A stretch of DNA of 64,000 nucleotides from Planctomycetota bacterium (GTDB taxonomy: Bacteria; Planctomycetota; UBA1135; UBA2386): positions 310,001 through 374,000 of the forward strand of contig JACKIB010000001.1 in NCBI GenBank assembly GCA_020638695.1, in the 5' to 3' direction. Positions 7,235 through 17,123 of this stretch are shown here, in pieces. The position numbers and the translations under genes are program-made. How positions within the stretch are numbered: position 1 is the first letter of the stretch; each line of letters opens with the position of its first letter. The notes beneath the pieces were generated by a model. It was not told the DNA's origin. It saw only the letters and a program-made list of their open reading frames with translations, and did not search any database.

Positions 7235-8890
7235 ATGAAGTCGCTCTGGACTGCTGCCTTGCTCGCCTCGCTGCTCCCCGCTCAGAACCCGCGCACCGCG
7301 AGCACCCCCACCCGGATCCTGGTCGGCAAGGTCACCGGCGCACAGGGCGGGCACAGCGTGCTGGTGCGTTGCTTCAAGCTGCGGACCGGGCGAGACGGCG
7401 GCGCGGTGCCCCTGAGCAAGCACGAGTTCTTCCACACCGCGCCGTGCCAGGAAGTGCTCGCCGAGGACGGCGTGTTCGAGATCATGGACTTGCCGCCCGG
7501 GCACTACAGCCTGGTCGCGTTCGAGGACCTCGACGGAGACGGCAAACTCGGCTACGACCCGCCGGAGCCGCTCGGCTGGTACGCGAGCGAGCCCGCCGGT
7601 GGGATCGCACCGATCGACGTGCGGCAGGAATCGAAGGAGCTGGCGTTCGCGCTGCGCCGCCCCACCCCGCTGCCGAAGGCGCTCGAGCACCGCCACGCCG
7701 CGCTGCTGCGGCTGCGTGGCGTCCCGGTGGTCCGCCTCCACGGCACCGCGGTGGAACGCGGCACCGCGCACGGCGCGCTGCTGGCGCGGCAGATCCTCGA
7801 CTGGTTCGAGTTCTACCTGCTGGAGGACCGCTTCCGCTCGGCCCGGACCTACCAGCAGGAGTTCGTGCCGTTCCTCGAACACAACTTCCGTTGGCCCGTC
7901 GCGATGGTGCAGGAGGTCGACGCGGTGCTCGCGGGTATGAAGGGCTCCGGGGTACCGCTGCGCGTCGCGGCCCTCGCGCGCGACTTCAACCGCACCGACC
8001 TGCTGGCGATCAACGCCTACGTCGAGACCCGCGCGATGCGCTCAGCGTGCACGCAGTTCGCTGTGTGGGGCGCGCAGACCGCCGGCACCGACGTCGCCGG
8101 GGGCCTGATCGCCGGGCGCAACATGGACGGCGAGGTCGACCTGCGCAAGACCACCGTGATGCACACGCTGGTGTTCGCGGTCGAGCAGCGAGCGCCCGGC
8201 AAGCACCGGTTCGCCAGCGTGATGTGGCCCGGCTTCGTCGGCACGCTGAGCGGCATCAGCGAGGACGGCCTCTACAGCATGGAGAACGCCAGCGGTTCGG
8301 GTCGCGGCCCGGTCGAGAACGCGCTGGTGCCGATCTCCTGGACGCAGCGCTTCATCCTGGAGAACGTCACTGCGAGCGTGACCCCGGACGCGATCGCGCG
8401 CCTGTTCGATGCGCACCGCTCGTCGGGCGGCGGCGCGTGCGGCCCGGGCTGCATCGTGTTCTTCGCGCAGCCGTTCCGCGGCCAGCGCGCCCCGGCGTTC
8501 GTCTACGAAGGCGACCGGTTCGGCGGCGTGATGCGGCTGCCTGGCGAAGTGCGCCCGAGCGCGCAGACCTGCCTGATGGCGAGCAACCACCCGCTGAAGT
8601 ACCGCGCCGGCACCGGCGTGCCGGTCCCGTCGTTCTCCTCGCGTTGGCGCTACGAAGCCGGCAAGAACCTGCTCGAGACCTGGACCCGACAGCGGCGGCC
8701 GATCGGCACCACCGAGATGGTGCGGCTGCTGCAGTCCGCCTGCCACGGCACCACCGAGCACAGCGTGATCTTCCGCGCCAATCAGAAGACGATCGATCTG
8801 GCGATCGACGACCTGAAGGCCGACATGTGGGATGCGCCGTACCTGGCGTGGCAGCGGTTCGCGTTCGCGGAGCTGTTCCGGCCGAAGTGA
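7235..8890 (+). CDS. Secreted C45-family (acyl-CoA:6-APA acyltransferase-like) Ntn hydrolase with extra N-terminal domain
   Basis: 551 residues from the ATG at 7235, chosen because a signal peptide (MKSLWTAALLASLLPAQ) follows. Residues about 25-130 form a DUF2141-like beta domain (DGVFEIMDLPPGHYSLVAFE, then DLDGDGKLGYDPPEPLGW). The rest is a peptidase C45/AAT-like domain: VRLHGTAVERGTAHG, then RSACTQFAVWG with the candidate autocatalytic nucleophile Cys, the GRNMDGE block, GISEDGLYSMENASGSG, and QTCLMASNHPL. Members cleave or transfer amide-linked acyl groups after self-processing. The substrate is unknown. The protein is exported, unlike the fungal penicillin enzyme. Confidence 0.78.
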   Translation: MKSLWTAALLASLLPAQNPRTASTPTRILVGKVTGAQGGHSVLVRCFKLRTGRDGGAVPLSKHEFFHTAPCQEVLAEDGVFEIMDLPPGHYSLVAFEDLDGDGKLGYDPPEPLGWYASEPAGGIAPIDVRQESKELAFALRRPTPLPKALEHRHAALLRLRGVPVVRLHGTAVERGTAHGALLARQILDWFEFYLLEDRFRSARTYQQEFVPFLEHNFRWPVAMVQEVDAVLAGMKGSGVPLRVAALARDFNRTDLLAINAYVETRAMRSACTQFAVWGAQTAGTDVAGGLIAGRNMDGEVDLRKTTVMHTLVFAVEQRAPGKHRFASVMWPGFVGTLSGISEDGLYSMENASGSGRGPVENALVPISWTQRFILENVTASVTPDAIARLFDAHRSSGGGACGPGCIVFFAQPFRGQRAPAFVYEGDRFGGVMRLPGEVRPSAQTCLMASNHPLKYRAGTGVPVPSFSSRWRYEAGKNLLETWTRQRRPIGTTEMVRLLQSACHGTTEHSVIFRANQKTIDLAIDDLKADMWDAPYLAWQRFAFAELFRPK

Positions 8891-8910
8891 GGGCGAGCGG
8901 GGCGGCGCGG

Positions 8911-10116
8911 TCAGGGCAGCTGCGACAGCAGCGTGCGGAGCGGCACGACGCAGGGATCGCTGCGCGTGAAGCAGTCCGCCGCGACGAACGGCAGGTCGAG
9001 CACCACCTGGAACGCGTGCGCCGCGCCAACCTGCTGCTGGAAGTGTCCGAGGTGCGGCGACAGCGCGGTCTCGGCGACCTTCACCTCGACCAAGAACCAG
9101 GGCTGCCGATCCCGAATCATGACGAAGTCGATCTCGCGTTTGCTCTTGTCCCGCAAGTAGCGCAATTCGAAGTCGCCGAACCCGAGGTCGGTCCACAGCT
9201 CGGCCGCCTTCAACAGGTGGCAGGCGACGAAGGTCTCGGCACGTTGTCCGAGCTCCCGCACCCCCGACCAATCGCGAAGAAACCACTTGGGCTCCTTGCG
9301 CAATGCCTTGCCGACGTTGCGAAACCACGGGCGCAGCAGGAATCCGTGATGCAGCGAAGCCAGTGTCGCCACCCACCGTCGCGCCGTGTCGACCGAGATG
9401 TTCACGTCACGGGCCAGCTTGCTGTAGACGAGTTGCCGTGCGGTACCGGACTCCAGCAACGTGGCCAGTACTTCGAGCTGGCCGAGCTCCTGGATGCGCG
9501 ACGCGTCGCGCACATCCTCGCGCACCAACTGCTGCACCCGAAGCTGGCGCCAGCGGGTAGAGAAGCGCGCATCTGCCTTGGTGAAGGGCTCTGGGTAGCC
9601 ACCGTGCGTCCACAGCACATCGAAGCGTCGCGCGCTCAGACGGCGCGGCGGCCTGACCAGCTCGTCGCCCCCTCGCGGATCTAGAAGCTCGCCGATGGAC
9701 AGCGGGTGCATGCGGTACAGCAGGTAGCGCCCCATCAAGCTGTCGCCGCCGCGCCGGTAGACATCGAGTCGCGAGCTACCGGTCACCACCACGCGCGCGT
9801 GCTCCTTGTAGCGATCGAACAACCCCTTGAGGAAAGCCTTCCACCTGCGGTGTTTGTGCAGCTCGTCGAACACCACGACCGGCGGTTCTTCGCGGAGCTG
9901 CGCTAGCCCGAGCGCGGATGCCACCGCTTTCGGTCCCTTCAGGATCAGCCGACGGTCCTCTTGGTCGTCCCAGTCGAGATAGTGCGCATCACGACGGACG
10001 GCGCGGCAAGTGGTGGTCTTGCCGACCTGCCGCGGTCCCGATACGAAGGCCATCTGCCCGTGTCGCGTAACGTGGTCGCGAAGCACGGCTTGGTAGAGAC
10101 GTGGAACGTCAGCCAT
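8911..10116 (-). CDS. AAA ATPase with DUF4143 C-terminal domain
   Basis: 401 residues from the ATG at 10116. The Walker A block is SGPRQVGKTTT, the Walker B-like strand is PPVVVFDELHKHRRWKAFLK, and TGSSRLDVYRRGGDSLMGR follows. The C-terminal DUF4143 part ends in a nuclease-like REIDFVMIRDRQPWFLVEVK (D-x-V/E-x-K arrangement). These proteins are widespread, patchily distributed and of unresolved role; defence or toxin-like functions have been suggested. The gene starts inside a short palindrome, and a perfect 36-bp palindrome lies 19 bp upstream, so autoregulation is likely. No Shine-Dalgarno is obvious. The 3' end converges on the C45 gene with a 20-bp gap. Confidence 0.85.
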   Translation of the reverse strand: MADVPRLYQAVLRDHVTRHGQMAFVSGPRQVGKTTTCRAVRRDAHYLDWDDQEDRRLILKGPKAVASALGLAQLREEPPVVVFDELHKHRRWKAFLKGLFDRYKEHARVVVTGSSRLDVYRRGGDSLMGRYLLYRMHPLSIGELLDPRGGDELVRPPRRLSARRFDVLWTHGGYPEPFTKADARFSTRWRQLRVQQLVREDVRDASRIQELGQLEVLATLLESGTARQLVYSKLARDVNISVDTARRWVATLASLHHGFLLRPWFRNVGKALRKEPKWFLRDWSGVRELGQRAETFVACHLLKAAELWTDLGFGDFELRYLRDKSKREIDFVMIRDRQPWFLVEVKVAETALSPHLGHFQQQVGAAHAFQVVLDLPFVAADCFTRSDPCVVPLRTLLSQLP

Positions 10117-10134
10117 GGTCGGACCATTCGACGG

Positions 10135-10170
10135 GATGTCGTAAAATGGTCCAGACCATTTTACGACATC
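10135..10170. promoter_or_regulatory. Perfect 36-bp palindrome with extra half-sites
   Basis: Arms GATGTCGTAAAATGGTC and its exact reverse complement, separated by CA. Core half-sites ATGGTC/GACCAT recur at 10115-10127 (overlapping the start codon of the ATPase) and at 10178-10183. This AT-rich block stands out in GC-rich DNA. It fills most of the 76 bp between the WD40 stop and the ATPase start. It is a candidate operator, with a terminator for the WD40 gene as an alternative. Confidence 0.65.
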
Positions 10171-10192
10171 CGCGAAAATGGTCCGCGCTCGG

Positions 10193-12235
10193 TCAGCGCG
10201 GACGCCGCCGAACGGACACCGCGTCGAAGCACCACACCTGCTTGTCGAGCGGCAGCACCCACAACCGGTCTCCGTCGCGACTCCAGGCCAGACAGTAGCC
10301 GTTGTCGACGTCGCGCGACCACACCTCGCTGCGCGTCGCGACATCCCACAGCACCAACCTGCCGTCCTCGCCACACGTCGCAAGCCGCCGGCCGTCTGGC
10401 GAGAAGTACGCGGCCCGCCCCGAGCCTTCGTGTCCGCGCACCCCGCCGAGTCGTGTTCCATCGTGCGTGCGCCAGAAGCGCAGCCAGCCGTCTTCGCCGA
10501 GCGTGGCGACTCGGCGCCCATCCGGGGCAAAGCGAATGGCGGTGACCCGCCCGCGGTGACCGGTCAGCGCCACGCGCAGCGCTCCGTTCGCCGCGTCGCG
10601 TAGCGACGCTCCACCATTCCCACACAAACCGAGCACCGCGCCGTCGGGCGAGAACTCGACCCGGGTCCGGCTGGCCGGGAGCTCCATGCTCCACAGCAAC
10701 TTCCCGGACGCACCGTCCCACACGCGGGCCTGCTGGTCGCGGCTGACCGCGACGATCCGCCTTCCGTCTGCCGTCCAGTCGACCGCGTCGATTCCGCCAC
10801 GGCAGCCATGCGTCTCCGGTGCGTGCTCGGTCGCGGTGAACGAGCGCACCACCATCCGCCGCGCCACGTCGAACACCAACAGCTGCTTGTGGCCCGCGCT
10901 GAGCAGTTGCTTGCCATCACGGCTGAAGCGCAAACAGCCGATCCAGCTGTCGTGCCCGCGCAGCTCCACGAACTCGGCACCACCCGTCGTGGGGTACAGC
11001 CGCAGCGTGCCGTCGGCGAATCCGACCGCGAGGTGGCGCCCGTCCGGGCTCTCCTCGATGTGGTAAGCGGCGCGCGGGAGCGCCAGGCGCGGGCGATGCA
11101 CACCTTCGGTGGACACGGTCCACAGACGCACCGTGCCATCCGCGCCGCCGGTCCACAGCGAACGGCTGTCCAGTGCGAAGGTCACCGCGCGCACCTGACC
11201 ACAGTGTCCGGGCAGCTCGGCGACCAGCCGCCCCGCCGCGCAGTCCCACAGCCGGACCGAACTGTCCGCCGAGACGCTGGCGATCGTCTTGCCGTCCGGG
11301 GCGAAGGCGACTCCCTCCACGATTTTGCCGTGCCCCACGAGGTCGCGGAGCGGCTTGCCGGTCCACGCCTCGAACAGGTGTACCTCGTGGTCCTTGCACG
11401 CCACCGCGACCACGCTCTGGTCGGGCGACAGCGCCGAGGCCTGCGCCGCCCGGTAGCGCGGCGCCGCACCCAATCGCACGACGATCGGCTTGCCCGGCGT
11501 CGCCAGATCGAACACGTGCAGCTGCTGATCCCAGGAGGCAGCGACGATCTTCGTGCCGCCGGCATTCCAGTGCGCACAAGTGATCGGCGCGTAGCCGCTC
11601 TGCAAGACGGTGATCTCCTTACCGTCGGCCGCCGACCAGATGCGGACCTCGCCACCCTTGGGCCGCTGGTAGCTGGTGCTGCACAGCCGCGTGCCGTCCG
11701 GCGCGAACCGGACCGTCGTCACCGGGTAGCTGTGGCCGTTGAAGCTGCACAGCAACGATCCGGACGCGACGTCCCAGACCCTTGCACCGCGGTCGGCCGA
11801 CGAAGACGCGAGCCGCTTGCCCTGCGGGTCGAACTCGAGGCAGTACACCGAACTCCGGTGGGCCTCGATCGCCCGCACCAACTTCGCCCCCGCGGCCTCC
11901 CAGAGCTTGATCACCCCGTCGTTGCCGGCACTCGCCAGCAACTTGCCGTCCGGCGACAGCGCGAGCGCCGTCACACCCCCCGGGTGTGCCTCCCACGAAA
12001 GGAGACTCCGATCCGACTCGCCGTCGAGCACGCGCCACTCGAACATCCGCTGGGATGCGGGCACCGCATCCAGCCAGCGGCGCACCGCGCGGGTGGCGCC
12101 GCGCGCGATCGCCCCCTCGGCCGCGGCGATGTGCGCCGCGTACGACTCGAACTCCGCGGACGGCCGCGTCGCCTCCTGAGCCGGCAGCGAACCGGCGACA
12201 GCAACCAACAGGACCCAGCCGTGGCGCGCACTCAT
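10193..12235 (-). CDS. Exported WD40-repeat beta-propeller protein
   Basis: 680 residues from the ATG at 12235. The signal peptide MSARHGWVLLVAVAGSLPAQ is followed by a short helical region with ERVLDGE-like eukaryotic-type context (FEWRVLDGES). Roughly eleven WD40 blades follow, each with GH...V..F.PDG..LAS...D..V.LWD patterns, for example HPGGVTALALSPDGKLLASA, GNDGVIKLWE, GHGKIVEGVAFAPDGKTIAS and LVLWDVATRSEVW. They probably form one large or two closed propellers used for protein contact outside the cytoplasm. The start overlaps the stop of the preceding SRPBCC frame (ATGA). Planctomycetes often carry such proteins; the partner is unknown. Confidence 0.88.
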   Translation of the reverse strand: MSARHGWVLLVAVAGSLPAQEATRPSAEFESYAAHIAAAEGAIARGATRAVRRWLDAVPASQRMFEWRVLDGESDRSLLSWEAHPGGVTALALSPDGKLLASAGNDGVIKLWEAAGAKLVRAIEAHRSSVYCLEFDPQGKRLASSSADRGARVWDVASGSLLCSFNGHSYPVTTVRFAPDGTRLCSTSYQRPKGGEVRIWSAADGKEITVLQSGYAPITCAHWNAGGTKIVAASWDQQLHVFDLATPGKPIVVRLGAAPRYRAAQASALSPDQSVVAVACKDHEVHLFEAWTGKPLRDLVGHGKIVEGVAFAPDGKTIASVSADSSVRLWDCAAGRLVAELPGHCGQVRAVTFALDSRSLWTGGADGTVRLWTVSTEGVHRPRLALPRAAYHIEESPDGRHLAVGFADGTLRLYPTTGGAEFVELRGHDSWIGCLRFSRDGKQLLSAGHKQLLVFDVARRMVVRSFTATEHAPETHGCRGGIDAVDWTADGRRIVAVSRDQQARVWDGASGKLLWSMELPASRTRVEFSPDGAVLGLCGNGGASLRDAANGALRVALTGHRGRVTAIRFAPDGRRVATLGEDGWLRFWRTHDGTRLGGVRGHEGSGRAAYFSPDGRRLATCGEDGRLVLWDVATRSEVWSRDVDNGYCLAWSRDGDRLWVLPLDKQVWCFDAVSVRRRPR

Positions 12236-12854
12236 GCCCGCTCCATCCGCGCTTTCAGTGCCCCCAAACAAGCACCCCATCCGGCGCGCAGCACATCGGC
12301 GTCGCGCCGCGCCTGGATCCGGGTGTGGTTGAGCGTGACGCCGGTCTTGCCCTTCCCTTGTCGGCGAACAGCACTTCGAGTTGGCTGCCGTGCGCCAGGT
12401 CCTCGGCATCCCAACGGGCACGCAGGTCCTTGTCCTTGCGGATCCGGGTGAACGTAAGGTAGTCGCCGTCGACATCCCGCAGCGCCCCGCCATCGGTGAA
12501 CTCCACCTCGGTTCCACCGCCGAGCCACGCGTCGAGCGCCACCGCATCACCGAACGCGGCGAACACCGTGCCCAACGGTGCCGTGATGGTCTTCGTCGAG
12601 CAGATCGAGTAGCCCTTCGGGAGGCCGTCCTTCTCCCGCTGTCCGCGCGCTTTCTCGTACTCGACCGCGATCGTGGTGGCCCACCACTCGTCCTTGCCGA
12701 CCGCGTCGTACACGTGCTGAACCAGCGCACGCCGACCAGCTGCCAGGCCCGGCGTCTCGTCGAGCGCGGCGAACCACTGGGTGAGGGACTTGCCGGTCGC
12801 GTCGCGGCAGGCGGTGTCGTCGAGATCAGGCGCGGCGGGAGCGTTTCTTTGCAT
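12232..12854 (-). CDS. SRPBCC/AHSA1-like domain protein, interrupted by an apparent 1-nt frameshift
   Basis: The N-terminal part runs from the ATG at 12854 (MQRNAPAAPDLDDTACRDAT) through EWWATTIAVEYEKARG and KGYSICSTKTITAPLGTVFA to SQLEVLFADKG. In that frame the tail then becomes a Ser/Arg-rich nonsense tail ending at 12255. In the adjacent frame the expected ending KGKTGVTLNHTRIQARRDAD continues to a stop at 12232 that overlaps the WD40 start by ATGA. The break lies near 12350-12360 in an AAGGGAAGGG tract and needs one extra base. Either a real disruption or a sequence error is possible. The START-like fold binds hydrophobic ligands; the exact role is unknown. The start overlaps tetR by 29 bp, giving a tetR-SRPBCC-WD40 operon. 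Confidence 0.7.
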
Positions 12855-13485
12855 TGCGGGCCTTGTCGGGCTGAGGGTGGGCGAGGGCATCGGCGAGCAG
12901 CCGCTCGAGGTAATCGCGAAGCTGGATGATCGCCGCGTCGTACGCCTCGAAGTTGCGGTAGGCGCGGGCGACCATCACCGCTCCTTCCATCGTCACGAGC
13001 ACGAACACCGCCAGCCGCCGCGGGTCGTGGTCGGGCGGCAGCCGCGGCGCCGCGTCGCGGAAGCAGCGCTCGATCGCGTCGAGCCAGTTGTCGAAGTTGC
13101 GGACCAGCAGGCGGCGCGCATCGGGATGCGAATTGCCGACCTCGATCACCAGGTTTCCGATCGGGCACCCGTGCTGGAAGTCGGTCAGTGTCAGCATCCG
13201 GCGATAGCCGGCCAGCAGCGCGAATACCCGTTCGATCGGGTCGTCCACGCCGTCCCAGGCGGGATCGAGCACCTCCGGCTGCAGCAGCTCGTGGCGGCGC
13301 TGCAGCGTCGCGTGCAGCAAGTCTTCCTTGGTCGGGAAGAAGTAGTAGAGCGACCCAGGCAGCACCTTCGCCTTGCGCGCGATCTGCGCCAACCCGGTCG
13401 CCGCGTAGCCTTGGAAGGCGAACAGCTCCATGGCGATCTGGATCAGGCGCTCGCGGGTGTCGTCGCGCGTCGGTTTGCTCGGCAT
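12826..13485 (-). CDS. TetR/AcrR-family transcriptional regulator
   Basis: 219 residues. The N-terminal helix-turn-helix is plain (RERLIQIAMELFAFQGYAAT, then GLAQIARKAKVLPGSLYYFF and PTKEDLL). The ligand domain includes CPIGNLVIEV and resembles the TetR_C_33-like branch (DUF-type C-terminal). The tail NAKKRSRRA is basic. A 14-bp palindrome lies 10 bp upstream of the start, so it probably represses its own operon, which includes the SRPBCC and WD40 genes. The inducer is unknown. Confidence 0.9.
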   Translation of the reverse strand: MPSKPTRDDTRERLIQIAMELFAFQGYAATGLAQIARKAKVLPGSLYYFFPTKEDLLHATLQRRHELLQPEVLDPAWDGVDDPIERVFALLAGYRRMLTLTDFQHGCPIGNLVIEVGNSHPDARRLLVRNFDNWLDAIERCFRDAAPRLPPDHDPRRLAVFVLVTMEGAVMVARAYRNFEAYDAAIIQLRDYLERLLADALAHPQPDKARNAKKRSRRA

Positions 13486-13495
13486 CGGACTATTG

Positions 13496-13509
13496 GTTGG
13501 TCGACCAAC
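13496..13509. promoter_or_regulatory. TetR operator candidate (perfect 14-bp palindrome)
   Basis: GTTGGTCGACCAAC, extendable to 20 bp with one mismatched pair, lies 10 bp upstream of the tetR start. Its position over the promoter/leader and its symmetry suit autorepression by the adjacent TetR protein. Confidence 0.7.
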
Positions 13510-13568
13510 TAAACCGTAGCCTGCGCAGGGAGCCTGTCAAGGTGCTCGAGCGGTGCCGGAGGTCCCAG

Positions 13569-13744
13569 TACGGACTATTCGCGATCGAGCTGCTGCGATC
13601 GCGCAAGGTCGCTGCTGGCTTCGTCGAACGTCAGAACCTGCTCCCCGACGGGGATGCACCCCGCCCCTGGGCACAACCTGCCGCTTCCTTGCCAGCAACA
13701 ACCCTGCACGATCTCGCGACGCTGCTCGCGAATCGTCCGGGCTA
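13569..13744. repeat. Dispersed inverted-repeat element, type A copy 1
   Basis: Terminal repeats are CGGACTATTCGCGA (13571-13584) and, inverted, TCGCGAATCGTCCG (13726-13739), with one mismatch. The symmetry continues inward: a 25-nt stretch ending in TGCTGGC matches its partner arm with five differences, four of which become G-U pairs in minus-strand RNA. It shares the core GCGCAAGGTCGCTGCTGGCT with the copy at 22664. The right end supplies the TAG stop of the neighbouring minus-strand gene. No open reading frame is credible inside. Confidence 0.75.
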
Positions 13745-14242
13745 CCGCCCCTCGCGCGGAGCGCGCACCCGCACCACCTGCTCCCGCCGCACGTGCACGA
13801 TCAGGTCGCGTTCGACCGGCCGACCGCCCTCGGTGCCCGGCATACGCGCGGTGGTCAACACGTCGCCGTTGCGCAGCAGATACCACTCGAGCCCAGTGCT
13901 CGGGCAGCGGAAGCGCCCCTCGATGCCGGGGAACGCGCCCTGCCAGCGCACGCGGTCGAACGTGCGCACGCCGTTGAGTGCCGGCACGAAGCTGCCGTCG
14001 GGCAGCGCGATGTGCCCGGCGGGGTCGGCGACGTGGGGTTGGGGAGTCGGGGCGGGTGCGAGTTGCCGGGGGTCGAGGCGGGGAGGTGCGGTCGTGGGTG
14101 AAGGGCTCGATGAGGATGCCGGAGCGTTCGGTGCCGCAAGGGTGGTCCGTTGCGGCGGGGTCGATCCAGCAGCACCCCACCACAACCATGCGCCGAGGCC
14201 AGCCGCGAAGGCGAGTGCGAGGAGTGGGATGAGGGGGCGCAT
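13742..14242 (-). CDS. Membrane-anchored hypothetical protein with Pro/Ser-rich linker
   Basis: 166 residues from the ATG at 14242. MRPLIPLLALAFAAGLGAWL is an N-terminal membrane anchor or signal. A Ser/Pro/Thr-rich linker follows (about 30-70), then a compact C-terminal domain: GHIALPDGSFVPALNGVRTF, FRCPSTGLEWYLLRNGDVLT, DLIVHVRREQVVRVR. I recognise no family. The stop codon coincides with the end of repeat element A copy 1, so the last residues may have been altered by that insertion. A 292-bp gap separates it from the divergent gene at 14535. Confidence 0.65.
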   Translation of the reverse strand: MRPLIPLLALAFAAGLGAWLWWGAAGSTPPQRTTLAAPNAPASSSSPSPTTAPPRLDPRQLAPAPTPQPHVADPAGHIALPDGSFVPALNGVRTFDRVRWQGAFPGIEGRFRCPSTGLEWYLLRNGDVLTTARMPGTEGGRPVERDLIVHVRREQVVRVRAPREGR

Positions 14243-14534
14243 GTTTGCAGGGCGCGTGACCGCGTCGTGGAGACGATACGCGTGGGCTTCGGGCATGAGC
14301 GGATCCGCACACGACCGCGCTCGCAGATTGAGTCGACTGCGAACCAAAGGCTCGGCACCGACTCGGACATGGTATCCGGACTTCTCCCGAGGCCGAGCAA
14401 GCGCCATTCCCAATGGGCCGGCCATAGGCACCGTGCGTTGATCCGCCCCGCTCGACTCCGGGGATTGACGGATTGGGTGCGGAGCGGATGATTCTGGGCA
14501 CGACTCGTCGTTCCAGACCAAAGGGGGTCTCCCG

Positions 14535-17119
<2,585 letters not shown>

Positions 17120-17123
<4 letters not shown>

